From Singulisphaera sp. GP187 (GTDB taxonomy: Bacteria > Pseudomonadota > Gammaproteobacteria > Burkholderiales > Burkholderiaceae_C), in NCBI GenBank assembly GCA_943327965.2, contig CALPYQ020000079.1, positions 1-7,253 of the forward strand: DNA of 7,253 bases. Direction: 5' to 3'. Under the pieces are notes generated by a model, which was not told where the DNA came from, did not search any database, and saw nothing but the letters and a program-made list of their open reading frames with translations. Below, in pieces: positions 1-6,129 of this stretch. The position numbers and the translations under genes were made by a program. How positions within the stretch are numbered: the stretch's first letter is position 1; the number at the start of each line of letters is the position of its first letter.

Positions 1-58
1 GCAATCAAAGAGGCGGAAAAATAGTCACGGTTAACAATTTTTAAATCAGGGTGCCAAT
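1..58 (-). other. Left edge after tolR; possible beginning of tolA
   Basis: These 58 bases follow the tolR stop on the minus strand. Family gene order (ybgC-tolQ-tolR-tolA-tolB-pal) predicts that tolA comes next. Only one minus-strand frame stays open to the window edge; it reads roughly WHPDLKIVNRDYFSASLI, which could be the cytoplasmic lead-in to the single membrane helix of TolA. That frame has no ATG or GTG: the only starts are a CTG overlapping the tolR TGA (60-62) and a TTG at 6-8. The other two frames contain stops. tolA may therefore use a rare start here or begin just outside the window. I see no terminator hairpin, which agrees with the operon continuing leftward. This is inference, with low certainty. 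Confidence 0.3.
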
Positions 59-478
59 TCAGGGCGCCAACTGCACTGAAAGTCCAACACGCTGAATACC
101 AGCGCGCTGTAAAGTGTCCATGACCTTGACCACTGTTTCGTATTTCACATTGCGATCGGCACTGATCACCACTGCTGAATTGGCCTGCCCCGTTTGGGCG
201 ACTCGAACACTGTTAGCCAAGTTGTCCAAATTGGTCTTCTGGGTTTTACTGTCGTTGACCATCTCTAGGCTGTCATCTTTTTGAACCACAATTTGAATGA
301 CTTGATCGGGCTGCTTGGCAGCTTTTCCCACACTGGGCAAGTCCACCATGCTTGGTGTGATCATGGGCGCTGTCACCATAAAAATAATGAGCAGCACCAA
401 CATCACATCGATGAAAGGCACCATGTTGATTTCATTGATGGTGCGACGACCGCGGCCGCGTGACGAAACAGCAGGCAT
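59..478 (-). CDS. tolR: TolR, inner-membrane component of the Tol-Pal proton motor
   Basis: The product has 139 residues, close to the usual ExbD/TolR length (about 140). A short basic cytoplasmic leader (residues 1-18, with RGRGRR) is followed by a single membrane helix at about 19-41. The helix contains the signature PFIDVMLVLLIIFMV, and Asp24 matches the conserved proton-conducting aspartate of the ExbD/TolR family. The rest is a periplasmic domain expected to bind peptidoglycan and dimerise. With TolQ it uses the proton motive force to energise TolA, supporting outer-membrane constriction at division and envelope integrity. The ATG start is backed by an AGGGAG ribosome site (485-490) six bases upstream. 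It lies 17 bases after the tolQ stop, so the two are surely co-transcribed. ExbD is the alternative family member, but the adjacent ybgC and tolQ favour TolR. Confidence 0.95.
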   Translation of the reverse strand: MPAVSSRGRGRRTINEINMVPFIDVMLVLLIIFMVTAPMITPSMVDLPSVGKAAKQPDQVIQIVVQKDDSLEMVNDSKTQKTNLDNLANSVRVAQTGQANSAVVISADRNVKYETVVKVMDTLQRAGIQRVGLSVQLAP

Positions 479-484
479 GGCTTG

Positions 485-490
485 CTCCCT
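485..490 (-). promoter_or_regulatory. Ribosome binding site of tolR
   Basis: On the minus strand this reads AGGGAG, six bases before the tolR ATG at 478 and inside the 17-base tolQ-tolR gap. It is close to the Shine-Dalgarno consensus and confirms the start. Confidence 0.7.
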
Positions 491-495
491 AAAGA

Positions 496-1227
496 TCAGT
501 GACCAGAAGCCGACAAATGTGAGCCAGCCGTGTTGCTTGCGCCCGCACTTGCTGTGCCGCCTAAACTTCTTTGCAAAATGTTAGAGAACTCTTCAATGAA
601 GGTTTCCAACTTGATGGCAACGCGATCGATGTCGCGTGCAAATCGGTTGTAAGCAACAACCGCTGGTATGGCTGCGAACAAACCAATGGCGGTGGCCACC
701 AAGGCCTCTGCAATGCCCGGTGCGACAGTGGCCAATGTGACTTGTTGCATGCTGGCCAAGCCGGTAAAGGCATGCATGATGCCCCAGACCGTGCCAAACA
801 ATCCGACATAGGGTGAGACTGAACCCACAGAGGCCAAGAAAGACAGCTGCGCTTCGGCCACGTCCATTTCTCGCTGGAAGCTGGCACGCATGGCGCGGCG
901 TGCACCATCCAATAAAGTGCCTGGATCTGAAATGCGACGTTCGCGCAGCTTCTGATACTCGCGCATACCACTGGCAAAGATACGTTCCATAGGGCCCGCC
1001 AATTTGGCGTTTTGTACCGCCGCAGAAAAGAGGTCATTCAAACTGGTGCCAGACCAAAACTGTTGCTCAAACTCTTCATTCAATGTTTGAATGCGTTTGA
1101 TGGCAGTCAGCTTGCGCACAATGGCAGCCCAGCTGGCAATCGAGATGGCCATCAGAATGACCATGACGGCTTGCACAACGAAACTGGCGTTCAATACCAG
1201 ATGAAGGATGGACATGTCTTGGTTCAT
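496..1227 (-). CDS. tolQ: TolQ, inner-membrane channel subunit of the Tol-Pal system
   Basis: The product is a 243-residue MotA/TolQ/ExbB-family protein (E. coli TolQ has about 230). I see three membrane segments: about 11-36, 132-157 and 168-194, with a large cytoplasmic loop between the first two. The second helix carries SPYVGLFGTVWGIMHAF and the third carries TVAPGIAEALVATAIGLF, both diagnostic. Thr146 and Thr179 match the conserved channel threonines. TolQ is expected to form the pentameric stator around TolR. The reading frame is open further upstream (to 1347), but I chose the ATG at 1227 because it overlaps the ybgC stop as ATGA, has a TGGAAG ribosome site, and gives a family-like N-terminus ([11 protein letters not shown]). 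The last 20 or so residues are rich in Gly, Ala and Ser and look unstructured. Confidence 0.95.
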   Translation of the reverse strand: MNQDMSILHLVLNASFVVQAVMVILMAISIASWAAIVRKLTAIKRIQTLNEEFEQQFWSGTSLNDLFSAAVQNAKLAGPMERIFASGMREYQKLRERRISDPGTLLDGARRAMRASFQREMDVAEAQLSFLASVGSVSPYVGLFGTVWGIMHAFTGLASMQQVTLATVAPGIAEALVATAIGLFAAIPAVVAYNRFARDIDRVAIKLETFIEEFSNILQRSLGGTASAGASNTAGSHLSASGH

Positions 1228-1634
1228 TGAAGTGCTTCCAAAATCTTGGCCGGAATGCGGCCTGGTTTCATGGTGTGGCTGTCTACCCAGCCAATTCGAA
1301 TGGTGCCTTCGGCTAACAATTTGCGTTGACCTGCAGCGTTGAGCCACGCCTGCTGGGTTAGGACCAAGCTGGCACGACCAGACTCCGCTGTTTGCGCTGT
1401 GACCTCCAGCAAATCGTCTAAGCGTGCGGGCGAAAAATATTTAAGCTGTGTTTCACTGACGACAAAGATGCCGCCACTTTCATCTTTGAGAGATTGCTGT
1501 TCAACGCCCAACGAGCGCAACCACTCGGTGCGGGCACGTTCAAAAAACTTCAAGTAGTTGGCGTAAAACACAATGCCACCCGCGTCGGTGTCTTCCCAGT
1601 AAATTCGAATAGGAAAGGTGAATACAGCTTTCAT
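1224..1634 (-). CDS. ybgC: YbgC family acyl-CoA thioesterase (Tol-Pal associated)
   Basis: This 136-residue protein matches the usual 4-hydroxybenzoyl-CoA thioesterase-type hotdog size. Near the N-terminus it has the family signature [20 protein letters not shown], followed by ERARTEWLR. Asp17 corresponds to the catalytic aspartate of E. coli YbgC. Other family features are [13 protein letters not shown] (about residues 66-78) and a C-terminal MKPGRIP. Family members hydrolyse acyl-CoA thioesters and are linked to phospholipid metabolism near the cytoplasmic face of the inner membrane; the exact substrate cannot be read from sequence. ybgC is the classic first gene of the tol-pal operon, and tolQ follows here. 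The start is an ATG overlapping the nusB stop as ATGA. No strong ribosome site precedes it, so translation may depend on coupling to nusB. Confidence 0.93.
   Translation of the reverse strand: MKAVFTFPIRIYWEDTDAGGIVFYANYLKFFERARTEWLRSLGVEQQSLKDESGGIFVVSETQLKYFSPARLDDLLEVTAQTAESGRASLVLTQQAWLNAAGQRKLLAEGTIRIGWVDSHTMKPGRIPAKILEALQ
1235..1240 (-). promoter_or_regulatory. Ribosome binding site that sets the tolQ start
   Basis: On the minus strand this reads TGGAAG, seven bases before the ATG at 1227 and within the last codons of ybgC. Together with the ATGA overlap it favours 1227 over the upstream in-frame codons that would extend TolQ to 1347. Confidence 0.6.
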
Positions 1635-2161
1635 TCGCGTGCGCGGCCAGCCTGTCGGTCGGCTTGAACTTCATGAGGACGCAGGTGAGGTGCCAAGCCT
1701 TCCAACACAGCGTTCACATATTTGTGGCCATCGGTGCCGCCAAATTCTTTGGCCAGTTCAATGCACTCGTTCAAGCTCACGCGCCATGGTACATCTAGGC
1801 AATGTTTCATCTCATAAGTGCCGATCCACATGGCGGCATGTTCAATGGGCGAAATTTCAGCCATGCTGCGATCGAGCAAAGGCAGAATTAGTTTGTCCAA
1901 GTCGGCGGCTTGTTCTGAGCAACCGTAAAGCAGGGCATCGTAATGCGCTGAATCGGCCTTGTGAAAACCAGACAAATCGCGAGTGAATACATCGATGTCG
2001 GCTGCTTCGTTTTTACCAACCAAGACTTGATACAGCGCTTGCAATGCAAACTCGCGCGCACGACTGCGTGCCGATTTGCTGGCCGATTTGCCAGGTTTTC
2101 TGCTTGAAGCTTTGGCGCCTTTGGTGGCGATAGCCGGAGAATTTTCAGGCAACTCGCTCAT
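1631..2161 (-). CDS. nusB: NusB, transcription antitermination factor
   Basis: The product has 176 residues, longer than E. coli NusB (139). The extra length is mainly an N-terminal tail of about 32 residues rich in Lys, Ser and Arg, plus a short polar C-terminus. The conserved all-helical NusB core starts at about residue 32 ([16 protein letters not shown]) and includes [15 protein letters not shown] (104-118), [14 protein letters not shown] (129-142) and [17 protein letters not shown] (145-161), all typical. NusB pairs with ribosomal protein S10 (NusE) on boxA RNA to support processive transcription of rRNA operons. It sits directly after ribH, a very common bacterial arrangement, with an ATGA overlap and a GAGGAA ribosome site five bases upstream inside the ribH coding region. 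An internal start nearer the core would lack this signal, so I keep the long form. Confidence 0.95.
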   Translation of the reverse strand: MSELPENSPAIATKGAKASSRKPGKSASKSARSRAREFALQALYQVLVGKNEAADIDVFTRDLSGFHKADSAHYDALLYGCSEQAADLDKLILPLLDRSMAEISPIEHAAMWIGTYEMKHCLDVPWRVSLNECIELAKEFGGTDGHKYVNAVLEGLAPHLRPHEVQADRQAGRARE

Positions 2162-2652
2162 GCCAATTCCTCGTCGTCCAAATCGTCGTCACTCAAAGAC
2201 AAATCTTCTAACAGCATGGCCATTTCGACCGCCACACGGGCCGCATCGCGACCTTTTTCGGTCTGACGTGCAATGGCTTGTTCTAAGTTTTCTGTGGTCA
2301 AGATGGCATTGGCAATGGGCACGTTGTAGTCCAAAGAAATGCGGCTTACACCAGCGCCCGATTCATTGGCCACCAATTCAAAGTGGTAAGTTTCGCCGCG
2401 AATGATGCAGCCCAACGCCACCAAGGCATCGTATTCGCCGCGCTCGGCCATGGCCTGCAATGCAATGGGAATTTCCAGTGCACCAGGGACCAACACATGG
2501 TCGATGTCGTGCACACCCAAATCTTCCAGTTCACGAATACAAGCCACCGCCAATGCGTTGGTGATGCCTTCGTTGAACCTGGCTTGCACAATGCCAATGT
2601 GCAGGCCTGTGCCGTCTAATTCTTGTTCAATGCCTTTGTCAGCGCCTTGCAT
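2158..2652 (-). CDS. ribH: 6,7-dimethyl-8-ribityllumazine synthase
   Basis: RibH condenses 5-amino-6-ribitylamino-uracil with 3,4-dihydroxy-2-butanone 4-phosphate (the RibB product) to give 6,7-dimethyl-8-ribityllumazine, the substrate of riboflavin synthase. The protein has 164 residues (family about 155). Visible motifs are ARFNEGI (24-30, substrate aromatic and Asn), PGALEIP (56-62, phosphate-site region) and [12 protein letters not shown] (81-92). His90 corresponds to the catalytic histidine of family members. [12 protein letters not shown] (118-129) is also typical. The C-terminus is a short acidic tail ([11 protein letters not shown]). Members usually assemble as pentamers or 60-mers; which applies here is unknown. 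The ATG lies two bases after the ribBX stop, with a strong AAAGGA ribosome site overlapping the end of ribBX. It ends inside nusB as ATGA. Confidence 0.97.
   Translation of the reverse strand: MQGADKGIEQELDGTGLHIGIVQARFNEGITNALAVACIRELEDLGVHDIDHVLVPGALEIPIALQAMAERGEYDALVALGCIIRGETYHFELVANESGAGVSRISLDYNVPIANAILTTENLEQAIARQTEKGRDAARVAVEMAMLLEDLSLSDDDLDDEELA
2167..2172 (-). promoter_or_regulatory. Ribosome binding site of nusB inside ribH
   Basis: On the minus strand this reads GAGGAA, five bases before the nusB ATG. It lies in the codons for the acidic end of RibH (Asp-Glu-Glu), so the same bases encode protein and recruit ribosomes. It supports the long NusB start. Confidence 0.65.
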
Positions 2653-2654
2653 GA

Positions 2655-3788
2655 TTATTCCTTTGGGATGTAGCCAGTGACCTCAACGCCATAACCCGCC
2701 ATGCTGGGCATGCGTCGGGGTTGGCCCATGAGTTTCATTTTGTTGACGCCGCACTCGCGAACAATTTGAATGCCCACGCCATAGGTGCGCAAATCCATTT
2801 TGCTTCGGTTGGGTGCTTGTGCAGAGCGTGCTCGGCCTTCAAATTGCGCCAAGAGTTGTTCAGCGCTTTCGCCGCAATTGAGCAAGACGGCAACACCTTG
2901 TCCTTGCTTGTTGATGTAGTCCAAGCTGTTTTCCAAACTCCACGAGTGCATTCTGCGACCCACCTCAAGCACATCAAATACCGACAAGGGTTCGTGCACG
3001 CGAACGGGCACTTCGGTGTCGGCACTCCAGTTGCCTTTGACCAAGGCCAAGTGCAATGACTGGCTAGGCTTGTCTTTAAAAGCGTGCGCGGTGAACTCGC
3101 CGTGAGCCGTCTGCAAAACACGCGTACCGACTTTTTCAACCAAAGATTCGGTTCGGCTGCGGTATTCAATGAGGTCGGCAATGGTGCCAATTTTGAGGCC
3201 GTGCTCGGCTGCAAAAATTTGCAGGTCAGGCAAGCGCGCCATGGTGCCATCGTCCTTCATGATTTCGCAAATGACAGAAGAAGCACTGCAGCCTGCCATG
3301 ACACCCAAATCGCAACCGGCTTCGGTATGACCTGCACGCATCAAGACGCCACCGTCGACTGCTTGCAAGGGGAAAATGTGACCGGGTTGAACCAAGTCTT
3401 TGGCGGTGGCGTTGGCAGCGACGGCGGTTTTGACGGTCAAGGCACGATCGGCCGCAGAAATACCGGTCGTCACACCTTCGGCCGCTTCAATGGAAACGGT
3501 GAAGGCGGTGCTGTAAACCGTACCATTGCTTGCGGCCATGGGTGGCAATTTGAGATGTTCGCAACGTTCGCGTGTGAGCGTTAAGCAAATGAGTCCGCGG
3601 CCATACTTGGCCATGAAATTGATGGCCTCCGCCGTAACGTGATCGGAGGCAACTAGCAAGTCACCTTCGTTTTCGCGATCTTCATCGTCCACCATGATGA
3701 CAATGCGGCCTGCGCGCATGTCGGCCACGATGTCTTCGACGGGAGAAATTTGGACAGGTGTCAATGGACGACCAGAATCTGTGCTCAT
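2655..3788 (-). CDS. ribBX: RibBX-type 3,4-dihydroxy-2-butanone 4-phosphate synthase with degenerate GTP cyclohydrolase II-like domain
   Basis: The protein has 377 residues. The N-terminal domain (about 12-210) is a full Rib[12 protein letters not shown] (34-44), a GHIFPL motif (136-141) and [11 protein letters not shown] (151-161) supply the acidic, metal-binding and ribulose-5-phosphate-binding residues. It makes the four-carbon precursor used by RibH. The C-terminal domain (about 216-377) aligns in outline with RibA ([30 protein letters not shown]). However, the zinc-binding cysteine cluster expected after VRVH is replaced by [14 protein letters not shown], and the usual QEGRGIGL stretch is absent. 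GTP cyclohydrolase II activity is therefore unlikely; this architecture is known as RibBX in proteobacteria. Many pipelines will name it ribBA. I chose the ATG at 3788, ten bases after the ribE stop with a purine-rich upstream site. The longer frame to 3884 would only add unrelated residues inside ribE. Confidence 0.93.
   Translation of the reverse strand: MSTDSGRPLTPVQISPVEDIVADMRAGRIVIMVDDEDRENEGDLLVASDHVTAEAINFMAKYGRGLICLTLTRERCEHLKLPPMAASNGTVYSTAFTVSIEAAEGVTTGISAADRALTVKTAVAANATAKDLVQPGHIFPLQAVDGGVLMRAGHTEAGCDLGVMAGCSASSVICEIMKDDGTMARLPDLQIFAAEHGLKIGTIADLIEYRSRTESLVEKVGTRVLQTAHGEFTAHAFKDKPSQSLHLALVKGNWSADTEVPVRVHEPLSVFDVLEVGRRMHSWSLENSLDYINKQGQGVAVLLNCGESAEQLLAQFEGRARSAQAPNRSKMDLRTYGVGIQIVRECGVNKMKLMGQPRRMPSMAGYGVEVTGYIPKE
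2659..2664 (-). promoter_or_regulatory. Ribosome binding site of ribH
   Basis: On the minus strand this reads AAAGGA, six bases before the ribH ATG at 2652 and within the last codons of ribBX. It is one of the strongest such sites in the window. Confidence 0.7.
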
Positions 3789-3792
3789 GTCA

Positions 3793-3800
3793 CTTCTTTC
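3793..3800 (-). promoter_or_regulatory. Purine-rich ribosome site that sets the ribBX start
   Basis: On the minus strand this reads GAAAGAAG, four bases before the ATG at 3788. The spacing is short and the match partial, but it overlaps the ribE stop and supports the 377-residue form of RibBX rather than the longer frame into ribE. Confidence 0.5.
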
Positions 3801-4464
3801 AATGTGGGGAGGCTGCTTTGAAAGCAGCGGCAGCTGAGATGGCGGATGCATCGTTGTTGAGCATGCGTTCAACATAACGCGCAATTAAATCGATTTCTAA
3901 GTTGACAGGACTGCCTGCTTGCAAAGTACCCAGCGCCGTGTTTTCAACAGTGTGGGGAATGAGGTTGATGCTGAATTCGCAGCCCTCTGCCAAGTCAATG
4001 ACACTGTTCACGGTGAGGCTGACGCCATTGACAGTGATAGAGCCTTTGTAGGCCAAGTACTTGCCCATGGTGGCAGGGGAGAGAATTTTCAATTCCCAGC
4101 TTTCGCCAACTTGTGCGAAATAGGTCACTTTGCCAATGCCATCAACGTGGCCAGACACAATGTGGCCGCCCAAGCGGTCATGTGCACGCAAGGCCTTTTC
4201 TAAATTGACTTTGCCCAATTTGTCCAGGCCGCAGGTTTTGTCGAGTGACTCTGCTGAGATGTCGATGGTGAATTGGTGCGTGGCCACATCGAACGATGTG
4301 ACGGTCATGCATGCGCCGTTGATGGCAATGCTGTCACCCAAGCCGACGTCGTCCAGGTAGCCTGCGGGTACCTCGAGAGTGAGTCGCTTGCCATGGCTTA
4401 AAGAGCTGCCCAGGTCGTGGAGGGCGGCGATACGCCCCACGCCGGTGATGATTCCGGTAAACAT
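3799..4464 (-). CDS. ribE: Riboflavin synthase, alpha chain
   Basis: This enzyme dismutates two molecules of 6,7-dimethyl-8-ribityllumazine to riboflavin and the ribitylamino-uracil. The protein has 221 residues (E. coli RibC has 213) and shows the expected duplication of two lumazine-binding barrels. The first starts with the hallmark MFTGII and contains GDSIAINGACMTV (43-55). The second starts near LGGHIVSGHVDGIGKV (98-113) and contains GSITVNGVSLTVN (141-153), with NLIPHTVENTAL (167-178). EIDLIARYVERML (190-202) forms the C-terminal trimerisation helix and includes a likely catalytic Asp192. The last 16 residues are Ala- and Ser-rich. The start is certain from the N-terminal motif, although no good ribosome site is visible. 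It begins 30 bases after the ribD stop. The same gene is called ribC in E. coli. Confidence 0.97.
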   Translation of the reverse strand: MFTGIITGVGRIAALHDLGSSLSHGKRLTLEVPAGYLDDVGLGDSIAINGACMTVTSFDVATHQFTIDISAESLDKTCGLDKLGKVNLEKALRAHDRLGGHIVSGHVDGIGKVTYFAQVGESWELKILSPATMGKYLAYKGSITVNGVSLTVNSVIDLAEGCEFSINLIPHTVENTALGTLQAGSPVNLEIDLIARYVERMLNNDASAISAAAAFKAASPH

Positions 4465-4494
4465 GGCGCGTATTTTCGCAGGGATTGGGGCGAT

Positions 4495-5619
4495 TTAGGC
4501 CAAGACGCTGGCTAAAACCCGCAAATCTTTGCCGATTAGCGATGTTTCCTTGAATTCAAGGCGCAAGGCTTGAGATAAGTTGTCTAACGGACCCCATTGA
4601 GCCATGCCCTGACCCAGCCCTAGCATTTGGGGGGCAAGGTACAGCAATACTTCGTCAACACAGCCTTCTCGAATCAGGGATCCGTTGAGCTTATGGCCCG
4701 CTTCGACGTGCAACTCGTTGACTTCGCGACGCGCCAAGTCGTGGAGCAGGGCTTTCAGGTCGACCTTGCCTTGGGGGTTGGGTAGCAGGCTGACGTGAGC
4801 GCCTTTTGCTTCTAATGCCGCACGCTTGTCTGGGTTGTCGATGGCCGCATAAATCCAAACTTGCCGCGGTGTGGCTGAGTCGGGCCGGGTGTGTTCAAAC
4901 AAACGCGCATCGAGGGGCGTGTCTAGCCGACTGTCCACAATGACCAAGTGCGGCATTCTGGGGGGTGAGTCGGTATGCGGGCTAAGGCGTAAATCTAGGA
5001 GGGGGTTGTCTTCCAGGACCGTGCCAATGCCAGTGAGGATGGCGCAAGCACGTGCACGCCAAGCATGGCCATCGGCACGCGCCTCGGGCCCGGTGATCCA
5101 TTGACTCTGGCCATTTTGCAAGGCAGTTTGGCCGTCTAAGCTTGCTGCAATCTTCATTCTGACCCAAGGTTTTTGACGGGTCATGCGGCTCAAAAAGCCA
5201 GGGTTCAGGGCCGCTGATGCTGCGGCGCCATCGCCCAGTTCGACTTCAATCTGGGCAGCTTTCAGTCTGTCGATGCTCTTGCCTGCCACCAATGGGTTGG
5301 GATCTACCATGGCAATGACCACTTTGGCAACTTTGGCTTTGATCAAAGCATCGCAGCAGGGGCCAGTTTTGCCATGGTGGGCGCATGGCTCCAAGGTGAC
5401 ATAAACCGTGGCACCTTCAACCGAGAGGTTGCGACTAGCGGCATCTTGCAGCGCTACTATTTCGGCATGCGGCCCCCCAGCACGTTGGGTATGGCCTTGA
5501 CCCACCACATGGCCTTGCGCACTCACAATGACGCATCCCACACGGGGGTTGGGCGAAGTGATGCGAAGGGCCTGTTCTGCCAGGTCCAAGGCTTTTTGCA
5601 TGAAGGGGCTAGTGACCAT
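4495..5619 (-). CDS. ribD: Bifunctional diaminohydroxyphosphoribosylaminopyrimidine deaminase / 5-amino-6-(5-phosphoribosylamino)uracil reductase
   Basis: RibD performs the second and third steps of riboflavin synthesis: zinc-dependent deamination, then NADPH-dependent reduction of the ribosyl side chain. The 374-residue protein (E. coli 367) has the deaminase domain first. GPHAEIVAL (49-57) and PCAHHGKTGPCC (78-89) supply His51, Cys79 and Cys88 as zinc ligands and Glu53 as proton shuttle. The reductase domain follows, from about 150 to the end, with MKIAASLDGQTAL (155-167), QSQWITGPEAR (171-181), GTVLEDNPLLDLR (199-211) and HVEAGHKLNGSL (304-315). I chose the ATG at 5619 because it gives an N-terminus matching E. 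coli RibD in length. The frame continues to an ATG at 5673, touching the previous stop, and that start would add 18 non-family residues. The ribosome site at 5619 is weak, so the start is not settled. Confidence 0.93.
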   Translation of the reverse strand: MVTSPFMQKALDLAEQALRITSPNPRVGCVIVSAQGHVVGQGHTQRAGGPHAEIVALQDAASRNLSVEGATVYVTLEPCAHHGKTGPCCDALIKAKVAKVVIAMVDPNPLVAGKSIDRLKAAQIEVELGDGAAASAALNPGFLSRMTRQKPWVRMKIAASLDGQTALQNGQSQWITGPEARADGHAWRARACAILTGIGTVLEDNPLLDLRLSPHTDSPPRMPHLVIVDSRLDTPLDARLFEHTRPDSATPRQVWIYAAIDNPDKRAALEAKGAHVSLLPNPQGKVDLKALLHDLARREVNELHVEAGHKLNGSLIREGCVDEVLLYLAPQMLGLGQGMAQWGPLDNLSQALRLEFKETSLIGKDLRVLASVLA

Positions 5620-5673
5620 GTGAAAAAAGGATCTCGAAAATAATTGGAGCCGAAAACGGCAAGGATACGACAT

Positions 5674-6129
5674 TTAAGAACCCACCCAGGAAGGTGTTTG
5701 GGCGCGCCTTTTTACCCAGACCGATTGGGCCGTTTGATCGTCTTGAATCCATGTGACTTTGATGCGCAACTCTTTGAGGCTGCCTAGCGGTGCACCTTGG
5801 ACCGCGATGTCTGTTTCTGTCCAGGTGCGAGAAAAACGGGCGGCAACGCCATTGGGAGGTTCAGTCACAGCAGAATTGCTTTCAAATTGCTGAACACAAA
5901 GCGGCGTTTGAACGCCCCAGCACTCGCTCAAGTCTTGGGCCATTGCGCTGGCTGTGTCGAGGTTTTGACTTGATTGTGTGGCCTGCATGCTGGCCATGCT
6001 GAGTCGAACTGAGGCGGCCAAACCAATGGCCAGCAAAGCACTGGCCAGCAGCGCTTCAATCATGGTGAATCCGCGAGTGACATCGGTTGGAAGAGAGTTT
6101 TTCAAGTTCAATTTCCTGCGTTCTTCCAT
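5674..6129 (-). CDS. PilV-like type IV minor prepilin
   Basis: The product is a small prepilin of up to 151 residues. The class III signal is clear: TRG at residues 18-20, the predicted PilD cleavage after Gly20, then FTMIEALLASALLAIGLAAS with Glu25 at mature position +5. The hydrophobic helix is followed by an amphipathic stretch (QATQSSQNLDTASAMAQDLSE is PilV-like) and a beta-rich globular part containing only two cysteines, Cys70 and Cys78. PilV, PilW and PilX homologues are minor pilins thought to prime pilus assembly at the inner membrane. Coordinates give the ATG start, which overlaps the upstream gene by 22 bases. A TTG at 6105 has a better-placed AGGAAA site and would give a leader starting (M)KNSLPTDVTRG. 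The stop abuts a possible ribD ATG. A type II secretion pseudopilin (GspI) is a less likely alternative. Confidence 0.8.
   Translation of the reverse strand: MEERRKLNLKNSLPTDVTRGFTMIEALLASALLAIGLAASVRLSMASMQATQSSQNLDTASAMAQDLSECWGVQTPLCVQQFESNSAVTEPPNGVAARFSRTWTETDIAVQGAPLGSLKELRIKVTWIQDDQTAQSVWVKRRAQTPSWVGS

Noticed and set aside
561..1037. Second minus-strand frame inside tolQ (158 residues)
   Set aside because: It overlaps the conserved TolQ membrane helices in another frame and has an implausible Trp/Pro/Ser-rich composition.
1228..1347. Longer N-terminus for TolQ
   Set aside because: It would overlap ybgC by 124 bases and give an Arg/His-rich start unlike TolQ. The ATGA overlap start is better.
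2735..3250. Second minus-strand frame inside ribBX (171 residues)
   Set aside because: It is a shifted-frame shadow of the RibBX C-terminal domain; the true frame shows family motifs without interruption.
3084..3584. Plus-strand 166-residue open frame opposite ribBX
   Set aside because: It lies wholly antisense to the conserved RibB domain, has no recognisable motif and no ribosome site I could see, and looks like a codon-bias shadow.
3789..3884. Longer N-terminus for RibBX
   Set aside because: It would extend 32 residues into ribE with no family similarity. The ATG at 3788 has a purine-rich site and a normal RibB N-terminus.
4465..4494. Terminator or attenuator in the ribD-ribE gap
   Set aside because: The 30 bases contain no stem followed by a T run on the minus strand, and the genes are clearly one unit.
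5628..5665. Possible promoter between the PilV-like gene and ribD
   Set aside because: A TTGCCG and a later TATTTT can be picked out on the minus strand, but the spacing is about 14 bases and both boxes are weak, so it is not reported as a feature.
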